Shown: piece by piece, positions 22,600-34,804 of the stretch
Numbering within the stretch: the stretch's first letter is position 1
How the letters are laid out: each line of letters starts with the position of its first letter
From: Dama dama
Taxonomy: Eukaryota; Chordata; Mammalia; Artiodactyla; Cervidae
Direction: 5' to 3'
DNA length: 64,000 bases
Assembly: GCF_033118175.1 (NCBI RefSeq)
Contig: NW_026870963.1
Location: forward strand, 744,001-808,000
The notes under the pieces: model-generated
Seen by the model: the letters and a program-made list of their open reading frames with translations, nothing else
What the model was told of the DNA's origin: nothing
Database searches by the model: none
Translations under genes and position numbers: made by a program

Positions 22600-23195
22600 G
22601 CATGAAACGGTCTGAAAAATAGGAGGAGCATGAAGCCGTGTTGAAAAACATGAAGAACCTGAAAGGGTGTAACAAATATGAAGAGATTAAGAAGGTGTCA
22701 AAAATGAGATGAGCATGAAACGGTCTGAGAAATAGGAGGAGTATGAAGTGGTGTTGAAAAACATGAAGAGCCTGAAAAAGTGTGAAATATATGAAGAGCT
22801 TCAAAAGGTGTAAAGTACATGAGGAGAATGAAACCGTCTGAAAAATAGGAGGAGCATGAAGCGGTGTTCCAATACAGGAAGAGCCTGAAAAGGTGTGAAA
22901 TATATGAAGAGATTCAAAAGGTGTCAAAAATATGAGGAGCATGAAACGGTCTGAAAAAAAGGAGGATCAGGAAACCGTGTTCAAAAACATGAAGAGCCTG
23001 AAAAGGTGTGAAAAATTTGAGGTGCTTCAAAAGGTGAGAAAATTAGGAGGAGCATGAAGCGGTGTTCAAAAACATGAAAAGCCTGAAAATGTTTGTAAAA
23101 TATGAAGAGCTTCAAAACGTGTCAAAAATATGAGGAGCATTAAACAGTCTGAAAAATAGGAGGATCAAGAAGCGGTGTTGAAAAACATGAAGATC
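22600..23195. repeat. Duplicated block E, copy 1 (offset 1,212 bp)
   Basis: About 0.6 kb repeated at 23,812-24,407. Diagnostic shared variants are GAAAGGGTGTAACAAATATG (22,661 and 23,873), GATTAAGAAGGTGTC, GTAAAGTACATGAGG, GTGTTCCAATAC, AAAAAAGGAGGATCAGG, GAAAATGTTTGTAAAATATG and GGATCAAGAAGCGG (23,163 and 24,375). The offset is a constant 1,212 bp. A few point differences separate the copies. Matching stops just after 23,190 (CATGAAGATCTG against CATGAAGAGCCTG). Confidence 0.9.
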
Positions 23196-23811
23196 TGAAA
23201 ACTTGTGAAAAATATGAAGAGCTTCAAAAGGTGTGAAAAATATGCAGAGCTTCAAAAGGTGTCAAAAATGAGATGAGCATGAAACGGTCTGAAAAAGAGG
23301 TGGAGCAAGAAGTGGTGTTGAAAAACATGAAGAGCCTCAAAAGGTGTGAAATACTTGAGGAGCATGAATCGGTCTGAAAAATAGGAGGAGCATGAAGCGG
23401 TGTTGTAAAACATGAAGAGCCTGAAAAGGTGTGAAATATATGAAGAGATTCAAAAGCTGTCAAAAATATGAGGAGCACGTAACGGTTTGGAAAATAGGAA
23501 GAGCATGAAGTGGTGTTGAAAAACATGAAGAGCCTGAAAAGATGTGAAAAATATGAAGAGCTTCAAAAAGTGTCCACAATATGAGGAGCATGAAACTGTC
23601 TGAGAAATAGGAGGAGCATGAAGTGGTGCTGAAAAACATGAAGAGCCTAAAAGGTATGAAAAATATGAAAAGCTTCAAAAGATGTCATAAATATGAGGAG
23701 CATGAAACGGTATGAAAAATTGGATGATCATGAAGCAGTATTGAAAAACATGAAGAGCCTGAAAAGTTGTGAAAAATATGAAGAGCTTCAAAAGTTGTCA
23801 AAAATGTGAGG
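23196..23811. repeat. Spacer monomers between block E copies
   Basis: Diverged 113-bp monomers lying between the two E copies, with private variants such as GTCCACAATATGAGG near 23,573 and GAAAAATTGGATGATC near 23,715. It is the right-hand part of the 1,212-bp duplicated period, of which no second copy is seen. Confidence 0.75.
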
Positions 23812-24407
23812 AGCATGAAACGGTCTGAAAAATAGGAGGAGCATGAAACCGTGTCAAAAACATGAAGAGCCTGAAAGGGTGTAACAAATATGGAGAGATT
23901 AAGAAGGTGTCAAAAATGAGATGAGCATGAAACGGTCTGAGAAATAGGAGGAGCATGAAGTGGTGTTGAAAAACATGAAGAGCCTGAAAAAGTGTGAAAT
24001 ATATGAAGAGCTTCAAAAGGTGTAAAGTACATGAGGAGAATGAAACCATCCGAAAAATAGGAGGAGCATGAAGCGGTGTTCCAATACATGAAGAGCCTGA
24101 AAAGGTGTGAAATATATGAAGAGATTCAAAAGGTGTCAAAAATATGAGGAGCATGAAACGGTCTGAAAAAAAGGAGGATCAGGAAACCGTGTTCAAAAAC
24201 ATGAAGAGCCTGAAAAGGTGTGAAAAATTTGAGGTGCTTCAAAAGGTGAGAAAATTAGGAGGAGCATGAAGCGGTGTTCAAAAACATGAAAAGCCTGAAA
24301 ATGTTTGTAAAATATGAAGAGCTTCAAAACGTGTCAAAAATATGAGGAGCATTAAACGGTCTGAAAAATAGGAGGATCAAGAAGCGGTGTTGAAAAACAT
24401 GAAGAGC
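23812..24407. repeat. Duplicated block E, copy 2
   Basis: Copy of 22,600-23,195 at +1,212 bp. Small differences include CCATCCG against CCGTCTG near 24,048, GTGTCAAAAAC against GTGTTGAAAAAC near 23,853, and GATATGG-type changes in single positions. It ends at about 24,407, where near-consensus monomers resume. Confidence 0.9.
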
Positions 24408-24744
24408 CTGAAAAGGTGTGAAAAATATGAAGAGCTTCAAAAGGTGTCAAAACTATGAGGAGTATGAAACGGTCTGAAAAATAGGAGCAGCATGAAACGG
24501 TGTTGAAAAACATGAAGAGCCTCAAAAGGTGTGAAAAATATGAAGAGCTCAAAAGGTGTCAAAAATATGAAGAGCTTCAAAAAGTGTGAAAAATGAGATG
24601 AGCATGAAATGGTCTGAAAAAGGAGGAGCATGAAGTGGTGTTGAAAAACATGAAGAGCCTGAAAAGTTGTGAAAAATATGAAGAGCTTCAAAGGTGTCAA
24701 AAATGTGAGGAGCATGAAACGGTCTGAAAAATAGGAGGAGCATG
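24408..24744. repeat. Linker monomers between blocks E and F
   Basis: Three near-consensus monomers with an extra D-type subunit near 24,560-24,590 and an AAAATGAGATGAGC junction near 24,593. No larger duplicate was recognised. Confidence 0.75.
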
Positions 24745-25195
24745 AAATCGTGTTCAAAAACATGAAGAGGCTGAAAAGGTGTGAAAAATATGAAGAGCCT
24801 CAAAATGTCTGAAATACATGAGGAGCATGAAACGATCTGAAAAGGAGGAGGAGCATGAAGCCGTGTTCAAAATCATGAAGAGCCTAAAAACGTGTGAAAA
24901 ATATGAAGAGCTTCAAAAGGTGTGAAAAATATGAAGAGGTTCAAAAGGTGTCAAAAATATGAGGAGCATGAAACGGTCTGAAAAATAGGAGAGGCATGAA
25001 TTTGTGTTGAAAAACATGAAGAGCCCAAAAAGGTGTGAAAAATATGAAGAGCTTCAAAAGGTGTGAAATACATGAGGAGCATGAAACTGTCTGAAAAATA
25101 GGAGGTGCATGAACTGGTGTTCAAAAACATGAAGAACCTGAAAAGGTGTGAATAATATGAAGAGGTTCAAAAGGTGTGAAAAATATGAGGAGCAT
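24745..25195. repeat. Duplicated block F, copy 1 (offset 1,691 bp)
   Basis: About 0.45 kb repeated at 26,436-26,886. Shared variants are GAAATCGTGTTC, CATGAAGAGGCTG, AAAATGTCTGAAAT, GAAGCCGTGTTCAAAATC, GGAGAGGCATGAATT, GAAGAGCCCAAAAAGG, GGAGGTGCATGAACTGG (25,102 and 26,793) and GTGTGAATAATATG. The offset is a constant 1,691 bp, four bases short of 15 monomers. Single-base differences (GCCTC against GCTTC near 24,797) show that it is not the most recent event in the window. Confidence 0.88.
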
Positions 25196-26435
25196 GATAC
25201 GGTGTGAAAAATAGGAGGAGCATGAAGCGGTGTTCAAAACATGAAGAACCTGAAAAGGTGTGAAAAATATGAAGAGCTTCAAACGGTGTGAAATACATGA
25301 GGAGCATGAAACTGTCTGAAAAATAGGAGGAGCATGAAAAGGTGTTCAAGAACATGAAGAGCCTGAAAAGGTGTGAACAATATAAAGAGCATCAAAAGGT
25401 GTGAAATACATGCGGAGCATTAAACGGTCTGAAAAATAAGAGGAGCATGAAGTGGTGTTGAAAAACATGAAGAGCCTGAAAAGGTGTGAAATAAATGAAG
25501 AGCTTCAAACGGTGTGAAAAATATGAAGAGCTTCTAAAGGTGTCAAAAATATGAGGAGCATGAAACGGTCTGAAAAATAGGAGGAGCATGAAAAGGTGTT
25601 CAAGAATATGAAGAGCCTGAAAAGGGTGAAAAATATAAAGAGCTTCAAAAGGAGTCAAAAATATGAAGAGCTTCAAAAGGTGTCAAAAATGAGATGAGCA
25701 TGAAACGGTCTGAAAAATCGGAGGAGCATGAAGTGGGGATGAAAATCATGAAGAGCCTGAAAAGGTGTGTAAAATATGAAGAGCTTCAAAAGGAGTGAAA
25801 AATATGAAGAGCTTGAAAAGGTGTCAAAAATGAGATGAGCATGAAACGTCTGAAAAATAGGAGCAGCATGCAGAGGTGTTCAAAAACATGAAGAGCCTGA
25901 AAACGTGTGAAAAATATGAAGAGCTTCAAAAGGTGTGAAAAATAGGAGAAGCATGAAGCGGTGTTGAAAAACATGAAGAGCCTGAAAAGGTGTGAAAAAT
26001 ATGAAGAACTTCGAAAGGTGTCAAAAATATCAGGAGCATGAAACGGTCTGAATAATAGGAGGAGCATGAAACTGTGTTCAAAAACATGAAGAGGCTGAAA
26101 AGGTGTGAAAAATATGAAGCGCTTCAAAAGGTGTGAAAAATATTAAGAGCTTCAAAATGTGTGGAATACATGAGGAGCATGAAACGGTCTGAAAAATAGG
26201 AGGGGCGTGAAGCGGTGTTCAAAAACATGAAGAGCCTGAAAAGGTGTGAAATATATGAAGAGATTCAAAAGGTTTCAAAAATATGAGGAGCATGAAACGC
26301 TGAGAAAAGTAGGAGGATCATGAAGCGGTGTTGAAAAACATGAAAAGCCTGAAAAGGTGTGAAAAATATGAAGAGCTTCAAAAGGTGTCAAAAATATGAG
26401 GAGCATGAAACGGTCTGAAAAATAGGAGGAGCATG
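25196..26435. repeat. Satellite stretch between block F copies
   Basis: Contains a 254-bp local duplication (two monomers plus one subunit): AAAAGGTGTTCAAGAA followed by AATATAAAGAGC occurs at 25,339 and 25,593. The part at about 26,140-26,350 (GTGTGGAATACATGAGG, GGCGTGAAGCGG, AAAAGTAGGAGGATCATG) is an early relative of a segment that recurs within the mosaic at about 29,565, 35,405, 38,045, 40,975 and 44,385. Confidence 0.8.
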
Positions 26436-26886
26436 AAATCGTGTTCAAAAACATGAAGAGGCTGAAAAGGTGTGAAAAATATGAAGAGCTTCAAAATGTC
26501 TGAAATGCATGAGGAGCATGAAACGGTCTGAAAAGAAGGAGGAGCATGAAGCCGTGTTCAAAATCATGAAGAGCCTAAATACGTGTGAAAAATATGAAGA
26601 GCTTCAAAAGGTGTGAAAAATATGAAGAGGTTCAAAAGGTGTCAAAAATATGAGGAGCATGAAACGGTCTGAAAAATAGGAGAGGCATGAATTCGTGTTG
26701 AAAAACATGAAGAGCCCAAAAAGGTGTGAAAAATATGAAGAGCTTCAAAAGGTGTGAAATACATGAGGAGCATGAAACTGTCTGAAAAATAGGAGGTGCA
26801 TGAACTGGTGTTCAAAAACATGAAGAGCCTGAAAAGGTGTGAATAATATGAAGATGTTCAAAAGGTGTGAAAAATATGAGGAGCAT
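26436..26886. repeat. Duplicated block F, copy 2
   Basis: Copy of 24,745-25,195 at +1,691 bp. It ends where copy 1 reads GATACGGTGTG and this copy reads GAAACGCTCAG. That is the start of a variant (CGCTCAGAAAAGTAGGAGG) shared with 29,700, 35,545, 38,190, 41,110 and 44,525, so the breakpoint joins two otherwise separate block families. Confidence 0.88.
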
Positions 26887-28045
26887 GAAACGCTCAGAAA
26901 AGTAGGAGGATCATGAAGCGGTGTTGAAAAACATGAAAAGCCTGAAAAGGTGTGAAAAATATGAAGAGCTTCAAAAGGTGCCAAAAATATGAGGAGCATG
27001 AAACGGTCTGAAATAAAGGAGGAGCATGAAACGGTCTGAAAAATAGGAGGGGCATGAAACGTTGTTGAAAAACATGAAGAGCCTAAAAAGGTGTGAAAAA
27101 TATGAAGAGCTTCAAAAGGTGTGAAAAATATGAGGAGCTTCACAAGTTGTCAAAAATATGAGGAGCATGAAACGGTCTGAAAAATAGGAGGAACATTAAC
27201 GGGTGTTGAAAAACATGAAGAGGCTGAAAAGTTGTAAAAATATGAAGAGCTTCAACAGGTGTCAAAAATATGAGGAGCATGAAACGTTCTGAAAAACAGG
27301 AGGAGCATGAAACGGTATTCAAAACATGAAGAGCTTGAAAAGGTGTGAAAAATATGAAGAGCTTCAAAACCTGTCAAAAGTATGAGGAGCATGAAATGGT
27401 CTGAAAAGTAGGAGGAGCATGAAGCAGTGTTGAAAAACATGAAGAGCCTGAAAAGTTGTGAAATATATGAAGAGCTTCAAAAGTTGTCAAATATATCAGG
27501 AGAGAAAAACGGTGTTCAAAAACGTGAAGAGCCTGAAAAGATGTGAAAAATACGAAGAGATTCAAAAGATGTCAAAAATAGGAGGAACCTGAAACGGTGT
27601 TGAAAAACATGAAGAGCATGAAAAGGTGTGAAAAATATGAAGAGCTTCAAAAAGTGTCAAAAATACGAGGAGCATGAAACGGTCTGAAATATAGGAGGAG
27701 CATGAAGCGGTGTTGAAAAACATGAAGAGCCTGAAAAGGTGAGAAAAATATGAAGAGCTTCAAAAGGTGTCAAAATATGAGGAGCATGAAATGGTCTGGA
27801 AAATAGGAGGAGCATGAAATGCTGTTCAAAAACATGAAGAGCCTGAAAAGGTGTGATATATGAAGAGATTCAAATGGTGTCAAAAATATGAGGAGCATGA
27901 CATGGTCTGGAAAATAGGAGTAGCATGAAATGGTGTTCAAAACCATGAAGAGCCTGAAAAGTTATGAAAAATATGAAGAGCTTCAAAAGGTGTCAAAAAT
28001 ATGAGGAGCATGAAACGGTCTGAAAAATAGGAGGAGCATGAAGTG
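26887..28045. repeat. Mosaic segment P, related to 35.75-36.81 kb and 42.0-42.85 kb
   Basis: First part of the 27-46 kb mosaic. From about 26,985 it matches about 35,752-36,813 at an offset of 8,767-8,768 bp (27,252 matches 36,020; 27,374 matches 36,142; 28,046 matches 36,813) and in part about 42,000-42,850 (offset 14,872 bp). Linked variants are CATGAAACGTTGTT, GCTTCACAAGTTGTC, GGAACATTAAC, AAAAACAGGAGG, AAAACCTGTCAAAAG, ATATCAGGAGAG, GAAATGGTCTGGAAAATAGG and GTGTGATATATGAAGAG. Confidence 0.85.
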
Positions 28046-31000
28046 GTTTAGAAAAACATGAAGTGCCTAAAAATGTGTGAAAAATATGTGGAGCTTCAAA
28101 AGGTGTCAAAAATATGAGGAGCATGAAACGGTCTGAAACATAGGAGGATCATGAAGCGGTGTTGAAAATCATGAATAACTTGAAATGGTGTGAAAAATAT
28201 GAAGAGCTTCAAAAGGTGTGAAAAATATGAGGAGCTTCACAAGTTGTCTAAAATATGAGGAGCATGAAACGGTCTGAAAAATAGGAGGAACATTAAGTGG
28301 TGTTGAGAAACATGAAGAGCCTGAAATGGTGTGAAAAATATGAAGAGCTTCAACAGGTGTCAAAAATATGAGGAGCATGAAACGTTCTGAAAAACAGGAG
28401 GAGCATGAAACGGTATTCAAAACATGAAGAGCTTGAAAAGGTGTGAAAAATATGAAGAGCTTCAAAACCTGTCAAAAGAATGAGGAGCATGAAATGGTCT
28501 GAAAAGTAGGAGGAGCATGAAGCAGTGTTGAAGAACATGAAGAGCCTGAAAAGTTGTGAAATATATGAAGAGCTTCAAAAGGTGTCAAAAATATCAGGAG
28601 AGAGAAACGGTGTTCAAAAACGTGAAGAGCCTTAAAAGGTGTGAAAAATACGAAGAGATTCAAAAGATGTCAAAAATAGGAGGAGCCTGAAACGGTGTTG
28701 AAAAACATGAAGAGCATGAAAAGGTGTGAAAAATATGAAGAGCTTCAAAAGGTGTCAAAAATATGAGGAGCATGAAACGGTCTGAAATATAGGAGGGGCA
28801 TGAAGCGGTGTTGAAAAACATGAAAAGCCTGAAAAGGTGTGAAAAATATGAAGAGCTTCAAAACGTGTCAAATATATGAGGAGCATGAAAAGGTCTGAAA
28901 AATAGGAGGAGCATGAAGCGGTGTTGAAAAACATTTAGAGACTGAAAACGTGTGAAAAATAAGAAGAGTTTCAAAAGGTGTGAAAAATATGAAGAGATTC
29001 AAAGGTGTCAAAAATATGAGGAGCATGAAACGGTGTTCAAAAACATGAAGAGCCGTAAAAGGTGTGAAAAATATTAACAGCTTCAATAGGTGTGAAAAAT
29101 ATGAGGAGCATGAAACGGTCTGAAAAATAGGAGGAGCATGAAGCCGTGTTCAAAAACATGAAGAGCCTGAAGAGAGGTAAAAAATATGAAGAGCTTCAAA
29201 AGGTGTCAAATATATGAGGAGCATGAAACCGTCTGAAAAATAGGAAGAGCAGGAAGCGGTGCTGAAAAACATGAAGAGAATGAAAAGGTGTGAAAAATAT
29301 GAAGAGCTTCAAAGAGTCAAAAATATGAGGAGCATGAAACGGTCTGAAAAATAGGAGGAGCATGAAGCCGTGTTGAAAAACATGAAAAGACTGAAAAGGT
29401 GAGAAAAATATGAGGAGCTTTGAAAGGTGTCAAATATATGAGGAGGATGAAACGGTCTGAAAATATGAGGAGCATGAAACGGTGTTCAAGAACATGAAGA
29501 GCCTGAAAAGCTTTGAAAAACATGAAGAGCTTCAAAAGGTGTGAAAAATATTAAGAGCTTCAAAATGTGTGAAATACATGAGGAGCATGAAACGGTCTGA
29601 AAATTAGGAGGAGCGTGAAGCGGTGTTCAAAAACATGAAGAGCCTGAAAAGGTGTGAAATATATGAAGAGATTCAAAAGGTTTCAAAAATATGAGGAGCA
29701 TGAAACGCTCAGAAAAGTAGGAGGATCATGAAGCGGTGTTGAAAAACATGAAAAGCCTGAAAAGGGGTGAAAAATATGAAGAGCTTCAAAAGGTGTCAAA
29801 AATATGAGGAGCATGAAACGGTCTGAAAAATAGGAGGAGCAAGAAATCGTGTTCAAAAACATGAGGAGCCTGACAACGTGTGATAAATATAAAGAGCTTC
29901 AAAATGTGTGAAATACATGAGGAGCATGAAACGGTCTGAAATAAAGGAGGAGCATGAAACGGTCTGAAAAATAGGAGGAGCATGAAACGGTGTTCAAAAA
30001 CATGAAGAGCCTGAAAAGCTGTGAAATATATGAAGAGTTTCAAAAGGTGTGAAATATATGAAGAGCTTCAAAAGGTGTGAAATACATGAGGAGCAGGAAA
30101 CAGTCTGAAAAATAGGAGGAGCGTGAAGCGGTGTTCAAAAACATGAAGAGCCTGAAAATGTGTGAAATATATGAAGAGATTCAAAAGGTGTCAAAAATAT
30201 GAGGAGCATGAACCGCTCTGAAAAATAGGAGCATAATGAAGCGGTGTTGAAAAACATGAAGAGCCTGAAAAGGTCTGAAAAATATGAAGAGCTTCAAAGG
30301 TGTCAAAAATATGAGGAGCATGAAACGGTGTTCAAAAACATGAAGAGCCTGAAAAGGTGTGAAAAATGTGAAGAGCTTCAAAAGTTGTGAAATACAAGAG
30401 GAGCCTGAAACGGTCTGAAAAATAGGAGGATCATGAAGCGGTGGTGAAAAACATGAAGAGGCTGAAAAGGTGTGAAAAATATGAAGAGCTTCAACAGGTG
30501 TCAAAAATATGAGGAGCATGAAACGGTCTGAAAAACAGGAGGAGCATGAAACGGTATTCAAAACATGAAGAGCTTGAAAAGGTGTGAAAAATATGAAGAG
30601 CTTCAAAACCTGTCAAAAGTATGAGGAGCATGAAATTGTCTGAAAAGTAGGAGGAGCATGAAGCAGTGTTGAAAAACATGAAGAGCCTGAAAAGTTGTGA
30701 AATATATGAAGAGCTTCAAAAGGTGTCAAAAATATCAGGAGAGAGAAACGGTGTTCAAAAACGTGAAGAGCCTGAAAAGATGTGAAAAATACTAAGAGAT
30801 TCAAAAGATGTCAAAAATAGGAAGAACCTGAAACGGTCTGAAAAATAGGAGGAGCATGAAACGGTGTTCAAAAACATGAAGAGCCTGAAAAGCTGTGAAA
30901 AATATGAAGAGCTTCAAAACGTGTCAAAAATATGAGGAGCATGAAACGGTCTGAAAAATAGGAGGAGCATGAAACGGTGTTCAAAAACATGAAGAGCCTG

Positions 31001-31620
31001 AAAAGCTGTGAAAAATATGAAGAGCTTCAAAACGTGTCAAAAATATGAGGAGCATGAAACGGTCTGAAAAATAGGAGGAGCAAGATGCGGTGTTGAAAAA
31101 GATTAAGAGCCTGAAAACATTTGAAAAATATGAAGAGCTTCAAAAGGTGTGGAAAATATGAAGAGCTTCAAAATGTGTCAAAAGTGAGATGAGTATGAAA
31201 CGGGCTGAAAAATAGGAGGACCACAAGTTGTGTTGAAAAACATGAAGAACCTGAAAATGTGTGAAATATATGAAGAGATTCAAAAGGTGTCAAAAATATG
31301 AGGAGCATGAATCGTTGTTGAAAAACATGAAGAGCCTGAAAATGTGTGAAAAATATGAAGAGCCTCAAAAGGTGTCAAAAATATGAGGAGCATGAAACGG
31401 TCTGAAAAATAGGAGAAGCATGAAGCGGTGTTGAAAAACATGAAGAACATGAAAAGGTGTGAAAAATATGAAGAGCTTCAAAAGGTGTCAAAAATATGAG
31501 GAGCATGAACCGGTGTGAAAAATAGGAGGAGCATGAAGCGGTGTTCAAAAACATGAAGAGCATGAAAAGGTGTGAAAAATATGAAGAGCTTCAAAAGGTG
31601 TCAAAAATATGAGGAGCATG
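28046..31620. repeat. Mosaic segment G, copy 1
   Basis: About 3.6 kb matching 39,455-43,865. The offset is 11,409-11,410 bp for most of its left part (28,046 to 39,455; 28,350 to 39,759; 29,317 to 40,727). It becomes 11,522 bp around 28,800, where copy 2 has one extra monomer, and returns to 11,410 bp where copy 1 has one extra. Further right it is 11,379 bp, then 11,633 bp (30,613 to 42,246), then 12,279 bp (31,168 to 43,447). These steps reflect gains and losses of whole monomers and of larger pieces after the duplication. Confidence 0.85.
30831..31056 (+). repeat. Two identical adjacent 113-bp monomers
   Basis: The monomer at 30,831-30,943 is repeated without a difference that I can see at 30,944-31,056. 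Both carry the same private combination, GAAACGGTGTTC in B, AAAAGCTGTG in C and AAAACGTGTC in D. A copy of the same monomer type stands at about 43,225-43,340. Exact single-monomer duplication is the smallest-scale amplification visible in the window. Confidence 0.9.
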
Positions 31621-31723
31621 AAACGGTCTGAAAAATAGGAGGAGCAAGAAGCGGTGTTGAAAAACATGAAGAGCCTGAAAAGGTGTGAAAAATATGAAGA
31701 GCTTCAAAAGGTGTCAAAAATAT
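31611..31723 (+). repeat. Representative 113-bp monomer
   Basis: Near-consensus monomer, useful as a reference: A 31,611-31,638, B 31,639-31,667, C 31,668-31,695, D 31,696-31,723. Its only departure from the consensus I assembled by eye is GCAAGAAG for GCATGAAG in B. Composition of the consensus is about 49 A, 33 G, 20 T and 11 C. D contains the imperfect dyad GAAG-AG-CTTC and one AGCT (AluI) site. C and D each contain GAAGAGC. Confidence 0.95.
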
Positions 31724-34700
31724 GAGGAGCATGAAACGGTCTGAAAAATATGAGGAGCACAAAGCGGTGTTGAAAAACATGAAGAGCCTGAAAAGGTGTG
31801 AAAAATATGAAGAGCTTCAAAAGGTGTCAAAAATATGAGTAGCATGAAACGGTCTGAAAAATAGGAGGAGCATGAAGTGGTGTAGAAAAACATGAAGAGA
31901 CTGAAAACGTGTGAAAAACATGAAGAGCTTCTAATGGTGTCAAAAATATGAGGATCATGAAACGGTGTGAAAAACAGGAGGAGCATGAAGTGCTGTTGAG
32001 AAACATGTAGAGGCTGAAAAGGTGTGAAAAAAAATGAATAGCTTCAAAAGTTTTCAAATATATGAGGAGCATGAAACTATCTTTAAAATAGGAGGAGCAT
32101 GAAACAGTGTTGAGAAACATGAAGAGCCTGAAAGGTGTGAAAAATATGAAGACCTTCAAAAGGTGTCAAAAAGAGGAGGCACATGAAACTGTCCGAAAAA
32201 TAGGAGGAGCATGAAGAGGTGTGGAAAAACATGAAGAGCCTGAAAAAGTGTGAAAAATATGAAGAGCTTCAAAAGGTGTCAAAAATATGAGGAGCATGAA
32301 ACAGTCTGAAAAATAGGAGGAGCATGAAACGGTGTTGAAAAACATGAACAGCTTGAAAAGGTGTGAAAAATATGAAGAGCTTCAAAACAGTCATAAATAT
32401 GAGGAGCATGAATCGGTCTGAAAAATAGGAGAAGCATGAAGCGGTGTTGAAAAACCTTAAGAGCCTGAAAAGATGTGAAATATATGAACAGCTTCAAAAG
32501 GTGTCAAAAATATGAAGAGCATCAAAGGGTCTGAAAAATAGGAGGAGCATGAAGTGGTGTTGAAAAACATGAAGAGCCTGAAAATGTGTGAAATATATGA
32601 AGAGCTTCAAAAGGTGTCAGAAATGAGAGGACCATGAAACGGTATGAAAAATAGGAGAAGCATGAAGTGGCTTTGAAAAACATGAAGAGCCTGAAAAGAT
32701 GTGAAAAATATGAAGAGCTTCAAAAGGTTTCAAAAATATGAGGAGCATGAAACGGTCTGAAAAATAGGAGGAGCATGAAACGGTGTTCAAAAACATGAAG
32801 AGCCTGAAAAGGTGTGAAAAATATGAAGAGCTTCAAAACGTGTCAAAAATATGAGGAGCATGAAACGGTCTGAAATATAGGAGGAGCAAGAAGCGGTTTT
32901 GAAAAAGATTAAGAGCCTGAAAAGGTGTGAAAAATATGAAGAGCTTCAAAAGGTGTCAAAAATATGAGGAGCATGAAACGGTCTGAAAAAAAAGGATCAC
33001 AAAGCGGTGTTGAAAAACATGAAGAGCCTGAAAAGGTGTGAAAAATATGAAGAGCTTCAAAAGGTGTCAAAAATATGAGTAGCATGAAACGGTCTGAAAA
33101 ATAGGAGGAGCATGAAGTGGTGTAGAAAAACATGAAGAGACTGAAAAGGTGTGAAAAATATGAAGAGCTTCTAACGGTGTCAAAAATATGAGGATCATGA
33201 AATGGTGTGAAAAACAGGAGGAGCATGAAGTGCTGTTGAGAAACATGTAGAGGCTGAAAAGGTGTGAAAAATATGAATAGCTTCAAAAGTTTTCAAATAT
33301 ATGAGGAGCATGAAACTATCTTTAAAATAGGAGGAGCATGAAACAGTGTTGAGAAACATGAAGAGCCTGAAAGGTGTGAAAAATATGAAGACCTTCAAAA
33401 GGTGTCAAAAAGAGGAGGCACATGAAACTGTCCGAAAAATAGGAGGAGCATGAAGAGGTGTGGAAAAACATGAAGAGCCTGAAAAAGTGTGAAAAATATG
33501 AAGAGCTTCAAAAGGTGTCAAAAATAATGAGGAGAATGAAGCGGTCTGAATAATAGGAGGAGCATAAAGTGGTGTTCAAAATCATGAAGAGCCTTAAAAG
33601 GTGTGAAAAATATGAAGAGATTCAAAAGGTGTGAAAAAAAAGAAGAGCTTCAAAATCTGTCAAAAATATGAGGAGCATGAAACGATCTGAAAAATAGGAG
33701 CAGCAAGAAACAGTGTTCAAAGACATGAAGAGCCTGAAAAGGTGTGAAAAATATGAAGCGCTTCAAAAGGTGTCAAAAATATTAGGAGCATGAAACGATC
33801 TGAAAAATAGGAGGAGCAAGAAGCGGTGTTGAAAAACATGAAGAGCCTGAAAATGTGTGAAATATATGAAGAGCTTCAAAAGGTGTCAGAAATGAGAGGA
33901 GCATGAAACGGTCTGAAAAATAGGAGGAGAATGAAACGCTGATGAAGAACATGAAGGGCATGAAAAGGTGTGAAAAATATGAAGAGCTTCAAAAGGTGTC
34001 AAAAATATGAGGAGCATGAAACAGTCTGAAAAATAGGAGGAGCATGAAACGGTGTTGAAAAACATGAACAGCTTGAAAAGGTGTGAAAAATATGAAGAGC
34101 TTCAAAACGGTCATAAATATGAGGAGCATGAATCGGTCTGAAAAATAGGAGAAGCATGAAGCGGTGTTGAAAAACATTAAGAGCCTGAAAAGATGTGAAA
34201 TATATGAACAGCTTCAAAAGGTGTCAAAAATATGAAGAGCATCAAAGGGTCTGAAAAATAGGAGGAGCATGAAGCGGTGTTCAAAAACATGAAGTGTCTG
34301 AAAAGGTGTGAAAAATATGAAGAGCTTCAAAAGGTGTGAAAAATACGAGGACTATAAAACGGTCTGAAAAATAGAAGAAGCATGAAGTGGTGTTGAAAAA
34401 CATGAAGATCCTGAAATGTTGTGAAATATATGAAGAGCTTCACAATGTGTGAAAAATATGAGGAGCTTCAAAAAGTGTCAGAAATATGAAGAGCATGAAA
34501 CGGTCTGAAAAATAGGATGAGCATGAAACTCTTTTGAAAAAGATGAAGAGCATGAAAAGGTGTGAAAAATATGAAGAGCTTCAAAAGATGTTAAATTGAT
34601 GAGGAGCATGAAACGGTCTGAAAAATACGAGGAGAATAAAGCTGTGTTCAAAAACATGAATAGCCTGAAAAGGTGTGGAAAATATGAAGAGCTTCAAAAG

Positions 34701-34804
34701 GTGTGAAAAATATGAAGAGCTTCAAAAGGTGTGAAATACATGAGGAGCATGAAACGGTCTGAAAAAAAGGAGGAGCATGAAACGGTCTGAAAAAAAGGAG
34801 GAGC
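31621..34804. repeat. Mosaic segment I with 1,240- and 1,720-bp internal duplications
   Basis: About 31,750-32,280 recurs at about 32,993-33,522 (offset 1,240 bp; shared GAGGATCATGAAA with AAAAACAGGAGG, GAAACATGTAGAGGC, AACTATCTTTAAAATAGG, AAAAAGAGGAGGCACATG). About 32,279-32,540 recurs at about 33,999-34,262 (offset 1,720 bp; shared GAACAGCTTGAAAAGG, GTCATAAATATGAGG, GAGCATCAAAGGGTC). About 32,540-32,910 also matches about 43,013-43,390 (offset 10,473 bp). From 34,263 to 34,804 the monomers are more diverged, including two successive GAAAAAAAGGAGG units. Confidence 0.85.
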
